From: Candidatus Hecatellales archaeon
GTDB lineage: Archaea > Thermoproteota > Bathyarchaeia > Hecatellales > Hecatellaceae
Direction of reading: 5' to 3'
DNA length: 13,307 nucleotides
NCBI GenBank assembly: GCA_003662305.1
Contig: QMXU01000013.1
Location: 1-13,307, forward strand
In this document: positions 6,331-13,228 of the stretch, piece after piece
How the letters are laid out: the number at the start of each line of letters is the position of its first letter
Numbering within the stretch: the stretch's first letter is position 1
Translations under genes and position numbers: made by a program
The notes under the pieces: model-generated
Told to the model about the DNA's origin: nothing
What the model saw: the letters and a program-made list of their open reading frames with translations, nothing else
Database searches by the model: none

Positions 6331-7518
6331 ATGGCAAGCCTCAGCTTTGACGTGGTAATTATCGGGGCAGGTCCTGCAGGCCTCATGGCAGCTAGGAAGG
6401 CTGCTGAAAAAAACGTCAAGGTTCTACTGTGCGAGAAAGACCTTTCGCTGGGAGCCAAACCCTGTGGGGAAGCCGTGTCCGGGTCAACGCTTCAAGACGC
6501 TGAAATCCCGCCTTCACCAAAGTTCGTAGCCAACAGAATTAAAGGGTTCACGGTTTACGCTCCAGACGAGTCTAAGAAGGTTGAGATATGGTCTGAAGAG
6601 CTGGGTTTCGGTGAAGGATACATCTTGGAGAAGCCTGTTTTCCTCAGGGAGATGGCGTCTAGGGCGGTGAAGGCTGGAGCTGAAATCTGGATGCGGTCCG
6701 AGGTTTCAGGAGTTGAACGTAAGGCTGACGGAGGCTTCAAGCTGGCTGTGAACAGGCTTGGTGGAAAAGTTACGGTTGAAGCTAAAATATTGCTTGGATG
6801 CGACGGGGTTACCTCGCTTGTGGCTCAGACCTTCTTTGAAAGGAAAGGCTACGAGGTTATCCCCTGCATTCAATATAAAATAGTGGGATGCCGCATAGAG
6901 GAGGCAGATGTTCCAGCAGCCTACGTCGGAGGAGAAGTGGCGCCGAAAGGCTACGTCTGGGTTTTCCCTAAAAGCAGGGAGGAAGCCAACGTTGGAGTAG
7001 GCGTGAGGGGGGCTCCAGCCAAACCCTACCTAGACAAGTTCATCGAGAGACATCCTGAAATGTTCAGGAAAGCTCAGCCTGTAGAAGTCAAAGCTGCACC
7101 CGTTCCTATAAGCGGGCAGATAAGCCGCATCTACAGGGAGGGCGTAATGCTCTGCGGAGACGCTGCAGGACAGGTTATACCCCTAACAGGAGGGGGAATC
7201 CACAGCTCCATCGTGGCAGGTAAAATCACTGGAGAACTGGCTGGAGCCGCGGCAGCTGAAGGAGAAGCAAACTTCTCCGAGTATCCTAAACGCTACACGC
7301 CCTGGAGCAACCGGATTTACCGCAGCCTCACAGCACTCAAGCTCATAGAAAACCTTGGCGACGAAGACCTGAACATGCTGGCTGAGGTTCTCGACGGCAG
7401 GGACATCATAGACTTAGCCAACGGCTTCAACCTTGAAAGGGTTGGCGCCAAGCTCTCCAAGCATCCGGTCTTCGCTGAAAGGCTTGGCCAAGCCCTCCTG
7501 AAAGCTTTGGGAGGTTAA
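6331..7518 (+). CDS. Digeranylgeranylglycerophospholipid reductase (geranylgeranyl reductase family)
   Basis: This flavoprotein saturates the double bonds of the geranylgeranyl chains of archaeal lipids. It opens with the FAD dinucleotide-binding GAGPAG right after SFDVVII, then the KPCGEAVSGS loop characteristic of the archaeal GGR family, the substrate-region GYVWVFPK, and GDAAGQVIPLTGGGIHSS, which binds the FAD pyrophosphate. I chose ATG at 6331 because it gives the usual short N-terminus (MASLSFDVV). ATG 6310 fits a nearly leaderless transcript, and TTG 6295 would probably lie upstream of the transcription start. It heads a rightward operon with GGGP synthase 8 bases downstream. Related members reduce chlorophyll or quinone chains, but the lipid context is clear. 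The electron donor is not encoded here. Confidence 0.9.
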   Translation: MASLSFDVVIIGAGPAGLMAARKAAEKNVKVLLCEKDLSLGAKPCGEAVSGSTLQDAEIPPSPKFVANRIKGFTVYAPDESKKVEIWSEELGFGEGYILEKPVFLREMASRAVKAGAEIWMRSEVSGVERKADGGFKLAVNRLGGKVTVEAKILLGCDGVTSLVAQTFFERKGYEVIPCIQYKIVGCRIEEADVPAAYVGGEVAPKGYVWVFPKSREEANVGVGVRGAPAKPYLDKFIERHPEMFRKAQPVEVKAAPVPISGQISRIYREGVMLCGDAAGQVIPLTGGGIHSSIVAGKITGELAGAAAAEGEANFSEYPKRYTPWSNRIYRSLTALKLIENLGDEDLNMLAEVLDGRDIIDLANGFNLERVGAKLSKHPVFAERLGQALLKALGG

Positions 7519-7526
7519 ATTTCAGG

Positions 7527-8300
7527 TTGAAACCTGGAAGGGTTGAATCCTACCTTCACAGGAAGATTGAAGCTGAGGGAAGCCTCCACTTCACCCTTAT
7601 AGACCCTGAGAAGACTCCTCCAAGCCAGGCGGCTGAAACAGCTTCAAGAGCGGAGAAAGCTGGAAGCTCCGCTATCCTGCTTGGAGGCTCAACCATAGCC
7701 TCCCAAACGGAGCTGGAAGCCGTAGCCGACGCCATCAAGAGGCAGGTGAAAATCCCCCTAATACTTTTTCCAGGTAACGTTACAGGCTTGTCCGGGCGTG
7801 CAGATGCTATACTCTTCATGAGCCTGCTTAACTCGTCTAACCCCTACTTTCTGGTGGGAGCTCAAGCCATCGCGGCTCCAATAGTTAGAAGGCTTAAGCT
7901 TGAAGCCATCCCGCTGGGCTACATCATAATGGGGCAGGGGGGAGCTGCCGGCTACATAGGCTTCGCCAGGCCTATCCCCTTCGACAAGCCTTCCCTGGCC
8001 ACGGCTTACGCCCTAGCAGGCCAGTACCTTGGAATGAGGCTCATATACTTGGAGGCTGGCTCCGGAGCTGAGCGTGCCATCCCGGCAAGGGTTGTGGAGG
8101 CTGTTAAAAAAGTTTTGGAGGTGCCCCTAATCGTGGGGGGAGGCATAAGGAACGGTGAAACAGCTGGAAGCCTTGTGAAGGCTGGAGCCGACATAATAGT
8201 TACCGGAACGGTGGTTGAGGAGGCTGGAGGCTCCGAGGAGAAAATCCGCGGAATAGTGAAGGCTGTGAGGCAGGCGGCTCGAAGGCGGAGGCAACGTTAG
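7527..8300 (+). CDS. Geranylgeranylglyceryl phosphate synthase
   Basis: The 257-residue TIM-barrel protein joins GGPP to sn-glycerol 1-phosphate, forming the first ether bond of archaeal lipids. Family signatures are HFTLIDPEK (about 21-29), GGST, FPGN, SLLNS, YLEAGSGA, GGGIR and IVTGTVVE. The last two bind the phosphate at the C-terminal end of the barrel. The C-terminus has a basic tail (ARRRRQR), which may help it sit near the membrane (inference). It starts at TTG 7527, 8 bases after the reductase stop, with GGGAGGTT inside the end of that gene as Shine-Dalgarno. G1P dehydrogenase, which makes its acceptor substrate, follows one base after its stop. Bacterial PcrB (heptaprenylglyceryl phosphate synthase) is homologous, but context excludes it. 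Confidence 0.93.
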   Translation: MKPGRVESYLHRKIEAEGSLHFTLIDPEKTPPSQAAETASRAEKAGSSAILLGGSTIASQTELEAVADAIKRQVKIPLILFPGNVTGLSGRADAILFMSLLNSSNPYFLVGAQAIAAPIVRRLKLEAIPLGYIIMGQGGAAGYIGFARPIPFDKPSLATAYALAGQYLGMRLIYLEAGSGAERAIPARVVEAVKKVLEVPLIVGGGIRNGETAGSLVKAGADIIVTGTVVEEAGGSEEKIRGIVKAVRQAARRRRQR

Positions 8301-8301
8301 G

Positions 8302-9360
8302 ATGGCTTCCCCTAAAATGCACTCCATGGAGCTTCCGAGGAAGGTTGTAGTCGGAATAGGAGTTCTAGAATCCGTGGGGAAAGTCTGCCTTGAGCTTGGG
8401 ATTAAAGGCAGAATCCTCGTGGTAACCGGGCCTAAAACCTACCGTGCTGCTGGCAAAACAGTATTAGACGCGCTGGCAGACACCGAGCTGGAAGCCTCCC
8501 ACATAAAGGTTAAGGAGGCCTCCGAGAAGGCTGTTAAGAAAACTGAGAAGGCTTTAAAAGACGGCAGACACTCCGCAGCCGTCGGGGTTGGAGGAGGGAA
8601 AGCCATAGATGTGACAAAGCTGGCTTCGGCTAGGGTGGGAATCCCCTTTATAAGCTGTCCCACCGCCGCCTCCCATGACGGAATAGCAAGCCCTCAAGCC
8701 TCCCTCCACAACGGTGAAAACCTGTCCTCGGTTAAAGCTCAAAGCCCCCTAGCCATCATAGCAGATGTAGAGGTAATCCTTAAAGCCCCCTACAGGCTTC
8801 TGGCCAGCGGCTGCGGGGACATCATAGCAAAGTTTACGGCGGTTCGAGACTGGTGGCTTGCCCATCAGCTCCGCGGAGAATACTACGGCGACTACGCGGC
8901 TAACCTAGCCCTCATGAGCGCCAGGCTTGTGGCTGGAAACGCCAAGCTCATCAGGGAGGGCTCAGAGGAAGGCGTCAGAACAGTTGTTGAAGCCCTCATA
9001 AGCTGCGGGGTTGCCATGAGCATCGCTGGAAGCTCAAGGCCGTGCAGCGGCTCCGAGCACCTCTTCAGCCATGCCCTGGAGAGTGTTGCCCCTGGAAGGG
9101 CTCTCCACGGTGAACGCTGCGGGGTTGGAACCATCATGATGGCCTACCTCCACAAGCTTCAGTGGAGGAAAATTAAGGCAGTGCTCAAAATGATTGGAGC
9201 GCCGACGACGTCTTCAGAGCTTGGGGTTGAAGACGCAGATGTGGTTAAAGCTTTGACGATAGCTCATAAAATCAGGCCTGAAAGATACACAATCCTTGGG
9301 GAAAGAGGCTTAACCAGGGCTTCAGCCCTGAAATTAGCCAGGAAAACCGAGGTTATATGA
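8302..9360 (+). CDS. egsA: sn-Glycerol-1-phosphate dehydrogenase
   Basis: The 352-residue protein reduces dihydroxyacetone phosphate to sn-glycerol 1-phosphate, which sets the archaeal stereochemistry of the lipid backbone. It has the NAD(P)-binding GVGGGKAIDVTK (about 95-106), the SCPTAASHDGIASP segment typical of the family, and candidate zinc ligands Asp173 (SGCGDIIAK), His253 or His257 (SGSEHLFSHAL) and His269 (LHGERCGVG). The length is normal. ATG lies one base after the GGGP synthase stop, with GGAGG ten bases upstream, so translation is probably coupled. The gene pair makes substrate and consumer in fixed proportion. It is followed by a 117-base gap with its own TATA-like box, so this may be the last gene of the reductase-led transcript. 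Confidence 0.95.
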   Translation: MASPKMHSMELPRKVVVGIGVLESVGKVCLELGIKGRILVVTGPKTYRAAGKTVLDALADTELEASHIKVKEASEKAVKKTEKALKDGRHSAAVGVGGGKAIDVTKLASARVGIPFISCPTAASHDGIASPQASLHNGENLSSVKAQSPLAIIADVEVILKAPYRLLASGCGDIIAKFTAVRDWWLAHQLRGEYYGDYAANLALMSARLVAGNAKLIREGSEEGVRTVVEALISCGVAMSIAGSSRPCSGSEHLFSHALESVAPGRALHGERCGVGTIMMAYLHKLQWRKIKAVLKMIGAPTTSSELGVEDADVVKALTIAHKIRPERYTILGERGLTRASALKLARKTEVI

Positions 9361-9477
9361 AAAGGGGGAACCGAAGCCTTTTTAAACACCTTCAGCACCA
9401 ACACTTAGGCGTATCTGGCTGGTGTTGTGTGATATTCGGTTTCAGGTTGAAATGGTGTAGGAGGAATCCTGTAAGGG
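9361..9477 (+). promoter_or_regulatory. Putative promoter and leader of the HMG-CoA synthase operon
   Basis: CCTTTTTAAAC (9377-9387) is a TATA-like box predicting transcription from about 9409, leaving a leader near 69 bases. GGAGGA (9460-9465) serves as Shine-Dalgarno for TTG 9478. The T-run in the same box could also help end upstream transcription. A 13-codon reading frame begins at TTG 9447 and ends inside the start of the synthase gene; its reality is uncertain. Confidence 0.5.
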
Positions 9478-10521
9478 TTGAAGGTTAAAAGCCCTGTTGG
9501 AATAGTTGGCTACGGGGCGTATATCCCCGCCTTCAGACTTAAAGTTTCAGAAGTTGCAAGACTCTGGGGTAAAAACGGCGTTGAATCTAGAGCCTCAGAA
9601 ATCGCAGTGGCATCGCTGGACGAGGACGCTGTAACCATAGCCACGGAGGCTGCTAAATACGCTATTACAAGCTCAGGCGTTAACCCCGCTGAAATAGGCG
9701 CCATATACGTAGGCTCCGAGTCCAAGCCTTACGCCGTTAAACCCTGCGGAACCATCGTAGCCGCAGCCATAGGAGCTTCCTCGGACATCGTCACCGCCGA
9801 TATGGAGTTCGCCTGCAAGGCTGGAACCGAAGCTCTCCAAGCGTGCATCGGACTTGTGTCTTCAGGCATGATTAAGTACGGGATGGCTGTCGGAGTTGAC
9901 ACCGCTCAGAGTTCTCCCTCAGACGACTTGGAGTACGCTGCCTCCTGCGGTGGAGCAGCCTACATTATAGGTCCAGCCTCGGAGAACGCTATAGCCCTGA
10001 TAGAGGGCTCCTCTTCCTACGTTACTGACACACCTGACTTTTGGAGAAGGGCTGAGCAGTGCTATCCTAAGCATGCTGAACGCTTCACAGGCGAGCCCTC
10101 CTACTTCAAACATATAATCTGCGCTGCCAAGTCGCTTATGGAAGAGCTGGGTACAAGCCCTGAAGACTACAGGTATGCCGTCTTCCATCAGCCTAACGTT
10201 AAATTCCCGCTTAAAGCAGGCTTCATGCTCGGCTTCAACGAGGAGCAGCTTAAACCAGGCTACCTCGCACCCTACATAGGCAATACCTACGCTGGGAACT
10301 GCCTGCTCGGCTTAGCAGCAGTCTTAGAGTCAGCCAGTCCCGGAGACCGTGTTCTCGTGGTGTCCTATGGTTCAGGTGCCGGAAGCGACGCCTTCAGCCT
10401 CCTAGTTAAAAACACTCCTACAAGAGGAAATCCTGCACCCTTAATTTCGCAGTTGCTAAACAGGAAGAAATATATCGACTACGCTGTCTACGCGAAGTTT
10501 AGAGGGAAAATAAAGATTTAG
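9478..10521 (+). CDS. Hydroxymethylglutaryl-CoA synthase (archaeal type)
   Basis: This 347-residue enzyme condenses acetyl-CoA with acetoacetyl-CoA to HMG-CoA. The catalytic triad is intact: Glu81 in VGSESKPYAVKP, the nucleophile Cys113 in EFACKAGTEAL, and His237 in FHQPN. The C-terminal VSYGSGAGSDAFS loop is also typical. Archaeal HMGS works in a complex with thiolase and a DUF35 protein, shown in Methanothermococcus thermolithotrophicus, and those two genes follow here in that order. The TTG start at 9478 gives the standard MKVKSPVGIVGYGAYIP opening and has GGAGGA 12 bases upstream. The gap to the thiolase gene is 93 bases, wider than elsewhere in the operon. Confidence 0.95.
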   Translation: MKVKSPVGIVGYGAYIPAFRLKVSEVARLWGKNGVESRASEIAVASLDEDAVTIATEAAKYAITSSGVNPAEIGAIYVGSESKPYAVKPCGTIVAAAIGASSDIVTADMEFACKAGTEALQACIGLVSSGMIKYGMAVGVDTAQSSPSDDLEYAASCGGAAYIIGPASENAIALIEGSSSYVTDTPDFWRRAEQCYPKHAERFTGEPSYFKHIICAAKSLMEELGTSPEDYRYAVFHQPNVKFPLKAGFMLGFNEEQLKPGYLAPYIGNTYAGNCLLGLAAVLESASPGDRVLVVSYGSGAGSDAFSLLVKNTPTRGNPAPLISQLLNRKKYIDYAVYAKFRGKIKI

Positions 10522-10614
10522 CCTTTGAACCATGGAAGCCTCCGGGGATAACTTCTAAACATTGGTTATCTCAAGCTTTCAACAGGCTTCCCTTCAAGCT
10601 GTGAGGCAGACGCC

Positions 10615-11769
10615 ATGCGTAAAACGGCTATAATAGGCGTGGGATGCACCAGGGTTGGAGAGTTCTGGGATAAATCCCTCAGAGACCTAGCTGTTGAAGC
10701 TTCTTGGAAAGCCTTGGACCAGGCGGGGGTTTCCAAGGTTGAGGCTCTCTATGTCGGAAGCGCTCTCTCCCAGCTGGTTCAAAGCCAGGGAAACCTTGGA
10801 GCCCTAATAGCTGACAGCCTAAGCCTTTACGGGGTTGAAGTTTCAAGCGTGGAGGCTTCAGACGCCTCTGGGGCTCTAGCCCTCCACGAAGCCTGTAGGG
10901 CTGTAAGTTCAGGGGAAGTTAACCTCGCCCTAGCCGTCGGAGTTGACAAGCCTTCCGACGCCTCTTCTGCTGACGCCTCCAAAGCTTTGATGGCGGGAGT
11001 TGAACAGGAATACATAGCCTACACCGGAGTTAACATCAGAGGTTTAGCAGCCTTCCTCCACAGGCTTTACAGGGAGCGTTTCAACGTTTCACATGAAGAG
11101 GTTGCAGCCATGGCGGTTAACAGCCACCTCCACGCCTACAACAACCCATACGCCCAGTACAGGAACAAGATAACTGTGGAGCACGTTATGAAGTCGCCGA
11201 TAATAGCAGACCCTTTAAGGCTTCTAGAGGTTTCAAGCCTGGGAGACGGGGCCGCCGCAGTTCTCGTATGCCCCCTTGAAGAAGCTGGGAAATACGTGGA
11301 TGCCCCCATCGAGGTTGCAGGGGCAGCCTCAGCCTCAGGAGACTTCATCCTAACAGAAGCCGAAGACATGCTTTCCTTCAAGGCTACAAGGCTTGCAGCG
11401 GAGAAAGCCTACCGCCGTGCTGGCATAACCGTTAAAGACATAAGCCTGGCTGAGGTTCACGACTGCGCAGACGTGATAGGGCTTATATCGCTTGAGGATT
11501 TAGGCTTAGCTGGAAGGGGTGAAGCCGCTGGGATGGCTGCCTCCGGGAAGCTTGACGTTGAAGGAAGTCTTCCAACCAATACCATGGGAGGACTGAAGGC
11601 TAGGGGAAACCCTGGCGGAGCAACAAGCCTCTACCAGATAGTGGAGATATGCTGGCAGCTTAAAGGTGAAGCAGGTGCAAACCAGGTTTCAAACGCCAAG
11701 GTCGGAGTTGCCCAGAGCCTCGGAGGCCTATACTCGCTTGCAGCGGTAACAGTTTTGAGGAGGGTTTAA
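10615..11769 (+). CDS. Thiolase-family protein lacking catalytic Cys and His (degenerate acetoacetyl-CoA thiolase)
   Basis: The 384-residue protein has the full length and order of an archaeal SCP-x-type acetyl-CoA acetyltransferase: VGSALSQLVQSQ, VEASDASGALAL, VSSLGDGAAAVLV, AEVHDCAD and GGLKARGNPGGATSLYQ. Its place between HMGS and DUF35 is canonical for the enzyme that makes acetoacetyl-CoA. However, the nucleophilic Cys of the usual EAACASG is Asp83 (codon GAC at 10861), and the His of the usual GHxxGATG is Asn332 (AAC at 11608). His282 of HDC is kept. The C-terminal glycine-rich loop is also changed (GGLYSLAAV). The frame is uninterrupted, with a normal ATG and a GTGAGG upstream, so it is a maintained protein. 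It is probably unable to act as a normal thiolase. It may be a structural partner of HMGS and DUF35, or may have other chemistry. Confidence 0.85.
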   Translation: MRKTAIIGVGCTRVGEFWDKSLRDLAVEASWKALDQAGVSKVEALYVGSALSQLVQSQGNLGALIADSLSLYGVEVSSVEASDASGALALHEACRAVSSGEVNLALAVGVDKPSDASSADASKALMAGVEQEYIAYTGVNIRGLAAFLHRLYRERFNVSHEEVAAMAVNSHLHAYNNPYAQYRNKITVEHVMKSPIIADPLRLLEVSSLGDGAAAVLVCPLEEAGKYVDAPIEVAGAASASGDFILTEAEDMLSFKATRLAAEKAYRRAGITVKDISLAEVHDCADVIGLISLEDLGLAGRGEAAGMAASGKLDVEGSLPTNTMGGLKARGNPGGATSLYQIVEICWQLKGEAGANQVSNAKVGVAQSLGGLYSLAAVTVLRRV

Positions 11770-11770
11770 G

Positions 11771-12181
11771 CTGACCTCGCTGAGCGCCCCACGATACTGG
11801 AGAGAGTCAAAGTACAGGTACAGGCTTATTGGAACCCGCTGCCCCAGATGCGGGGCCATCCACTTCCCGAGGAGGCTTGTCTGCAACCGGTGTGGGAGCA
11901 GGGAGCTTGAAGAGTACAAGTTAAGCGAGAAGGGTAAGCTTGTATCGTACACGGTGATTAGGGAAAGCCCTCCAAGAGGCTACGAGTTTCAGGTTCCCTA
12001 CATCATAGGGATTGTGGAGCTGGGGGAAGGCGTTAAGATTCTCAGCCAAATAGTCGACGTTTTCCCAGAGGAAGTTAAAGTTGGAATGCCTGTTGAACTG
12101 GTTTTCCGGAAGATTAGGGAGGCTGGAGTTGAAGGAATAATTGAGTACGGGTACAAGTTCAGGCCTAGAATGGCCAAGTGA
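11771..12181 (+). CDS. DUF35 zinc-ribbon/OB-fold protein (HMGS-thiolase partner), probable CTG start
   Basis: Read from CTG 11771 this is 136 residues. It opens with a short TSLSAPRYWRESKYRYRLIGT helix region, then a zinc ribbon CPRC-x10-CNRC (Cys24, 27, 38, 41), then an OB-fold from about 50 to the end (YKLSEKGKLVSYTVI, VPYIIGIVELGEG). In methanogens such a protein bridges thiolase and HMGS and forms the shared CoA site. The frame has a TGA at 11756-11758 and no ATG, GTG or TTG before the conserved SAPRYWRE segment. CTG 11771 sits just behind GAGGAGGG with a seven-base spacer, so CTG is the likely start; CTG 11780 is the alternative. A start at GTG 11954 would delete the zinc ribbon. It begins two bases after the thiolase stop and overlaps the next gene by 41 bases. 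Confidence 0.87.
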   Translation: MTSLSAPRYWRESKYRYRLIGTRCPRCGAIHFPRRLVCNRCGSRELEEYKLSEKGKLVSYTVIRESPPRGYEFQVPYIIGIVELGEGVKILSQIVDVFPEEVKVGMPVELVFRKIREAGVEGIIEYGYKFRPRMAK

Positions 12182-13160
12182 CCTAGCTCAAACCGCTGGG
12201 AAGGTTAAAGCCTACATCGACGAAACGCTTAAAACAGAGTTTAAGCCTGCTGAAACCCTATACCAGGCTTCAAGACACCTTTTTAAGGCTGGAGGCAAAA
12301 TGCTTAGGCCCTACCTCGCCTTCAAAGCCTGCGAGGCTGTGGGAGGCGTAGGAGACAAAGTCATACCCGCCGCGGCATCCCTTGAAATCCTCCACACCTT
12401 CACCCTAATCCACGACGACATTATCGACAGGGACCTAGTTAGGCGTGGAGTTCCCTCCGTCCACGCTAGGTGGGGTGAACCCACAGCCATCATAGCCGGA
12501 GACTTCCTCTTCGCAAAGGTTTTCCAGGCAGCCTCGAAAGGCTTAAGGCTTAGGGGAGTTCCAGAGCAGACCATCGTCAGGGTGGTTGAAACCCTAGCCG
12601 AGGCCACGGTTAGAATCTGCGAAGGCCAAATGCTCGACATGGAGTTTGAGGAGCGAACCACCGTTTCAGAAGAAGAATACCTGGCTATGGTGGAGAGGAA
12701 GACAGCCTACTTTTTCAAGGCTTCAGCTGAAGTAGGCTCCCTGATAGGAGGAGCCAGCTTAGAAGTGGTAAGCCTCCTAGGCGAGTACGGAAGGCTTGCC
12801 GGCATAGGCTTCCAAATGGTTGACGACGTCCTAGGCCTAACAGCCGATGAAAGCAAGCTTGGAAAGCCTGTTGGAAGCGACCTCCGCGACGGAAAGAAGA
12901 CCATGCCGATAATCTACGCCTTTTCAAAGGCAAACCCGCAGCAGAGCGAAGCCATCCTGAAGGCTTCCCGCTCCGAAAGCAGGGAAACCCTGAACGAAGC
13001 CCTAAACCTCATAGTGAAACTTGGAGGAATAGAATACGCCAAGGCTAAAGCTGAAGCCTACGTGAAGGAAGCCTTAGCCAAGCTTCAACCCTTACCCGAA
13101 ACCCAAGCCAAAAAAGACCTCCAAACCCTGGCGAAAATCCTAGTGGGCAGAGAGTTTTAA
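12141..13160 (+). CDS. Geranylgeranyl diphosphate synthase (type I, archaeal)
   Basis: This 339-residue trans-prenyltransferase builds C20 GGPP from DMAPP/FPP and IPP for the ether-lipid enzymes. It has the first Asp-rich motif DDIID (92-96), GGKMLRP (IPP binding), EGQMLDM and ERKTAY, and a second Asp-rich motif FQMVDDVLG (225-232 or so). Phe87 stands five residues before the first motif, a position that sets chain length in archaeal GGPP synthases. The last Asp of the second motif is Gly, which is a common natural variant. TTG 12141, with GAAGGA just upstream, is the only usual start codon before the conserved core, and gives about 20 residues of leader overlapping the DUF35 gene in another frame. 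It is the last gene of the rightward run. Confidence 0.92.
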   Translation: MSTGTSSGLEWPSDLAQTAGKVKAYIDETLKTEFKPAETLYQASRHLFKAGGKMLRPYLAFKACEAVGGVGDKVIPAAASLEILHTFTLIHDDIIDRDLVRRGVPSVHARWGEPTAIIAGDFLFAKVFQAASKGLRLRGVPEQTIVRVVETLAEATVRICEGQMLDMEFEERTTVSEEEYLAMVERKTAYFFKASAEVGSLIGGASLEVVSLLGEYGRLAGIGFQMVDDVLGLTADESKLGKPVGSDLRDGKKTMPIIYAFSKANPQQSEAILKASRSESRETLNEALNLIVKLGGIEYAKAKAEAYVKEALAKLQPLPETQAKKDLQTLAKILVGREF

Positions 13161-13185
13161 CGCCTGCCTGCCCAGAAGGCTTAAC

Positions 13186-13196
13186 CCTTAAAAATC
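13186..13196 (+). promoter_or_regulatory. TATA-like box of the tRNA-Gly gene
   Basis: CCTTAAAAATC lies about 38 bases before the tRNA. That predicts transcription from about 13218, some ten bases upstream of the mature 5' end, as is usual for archaeal tRNA genes. The 68-base gap between the prenyltransferase gene and the tRNA shows nothing else. Confidence 0.5.
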
Positions 13197-13228
13197 CCGC
13201 TATCCTACCCATTAATAGCATGGTGAGG

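Noticed and set aside
9399..9427. CAACAC/GTGTTG inverted pair in the HMGS leader region
   Set aside because: Six base pairs with a 17-base gap, lying mostly across the predicted transcription start; too weak to call an operator or riboswitch.
10547..10570. GATAAC and GTTATC inverted pair between HMGS and thiolase genes
   Set aside because: Only six base pairs with a 12-base spacer and no T-run or clear promoter; expected by chance at this length.
12228..12232. Second Asp-rich motif of GGPP synthase (protein residues 228-232) reads DDVLG instead of DDxxD
   Set aside because: Gly at the last position is common in natural prenyl diphosphate synthases, so it is not a sign of inactivity. Coordinates here are nominal; the codons lie near 12822-12836.
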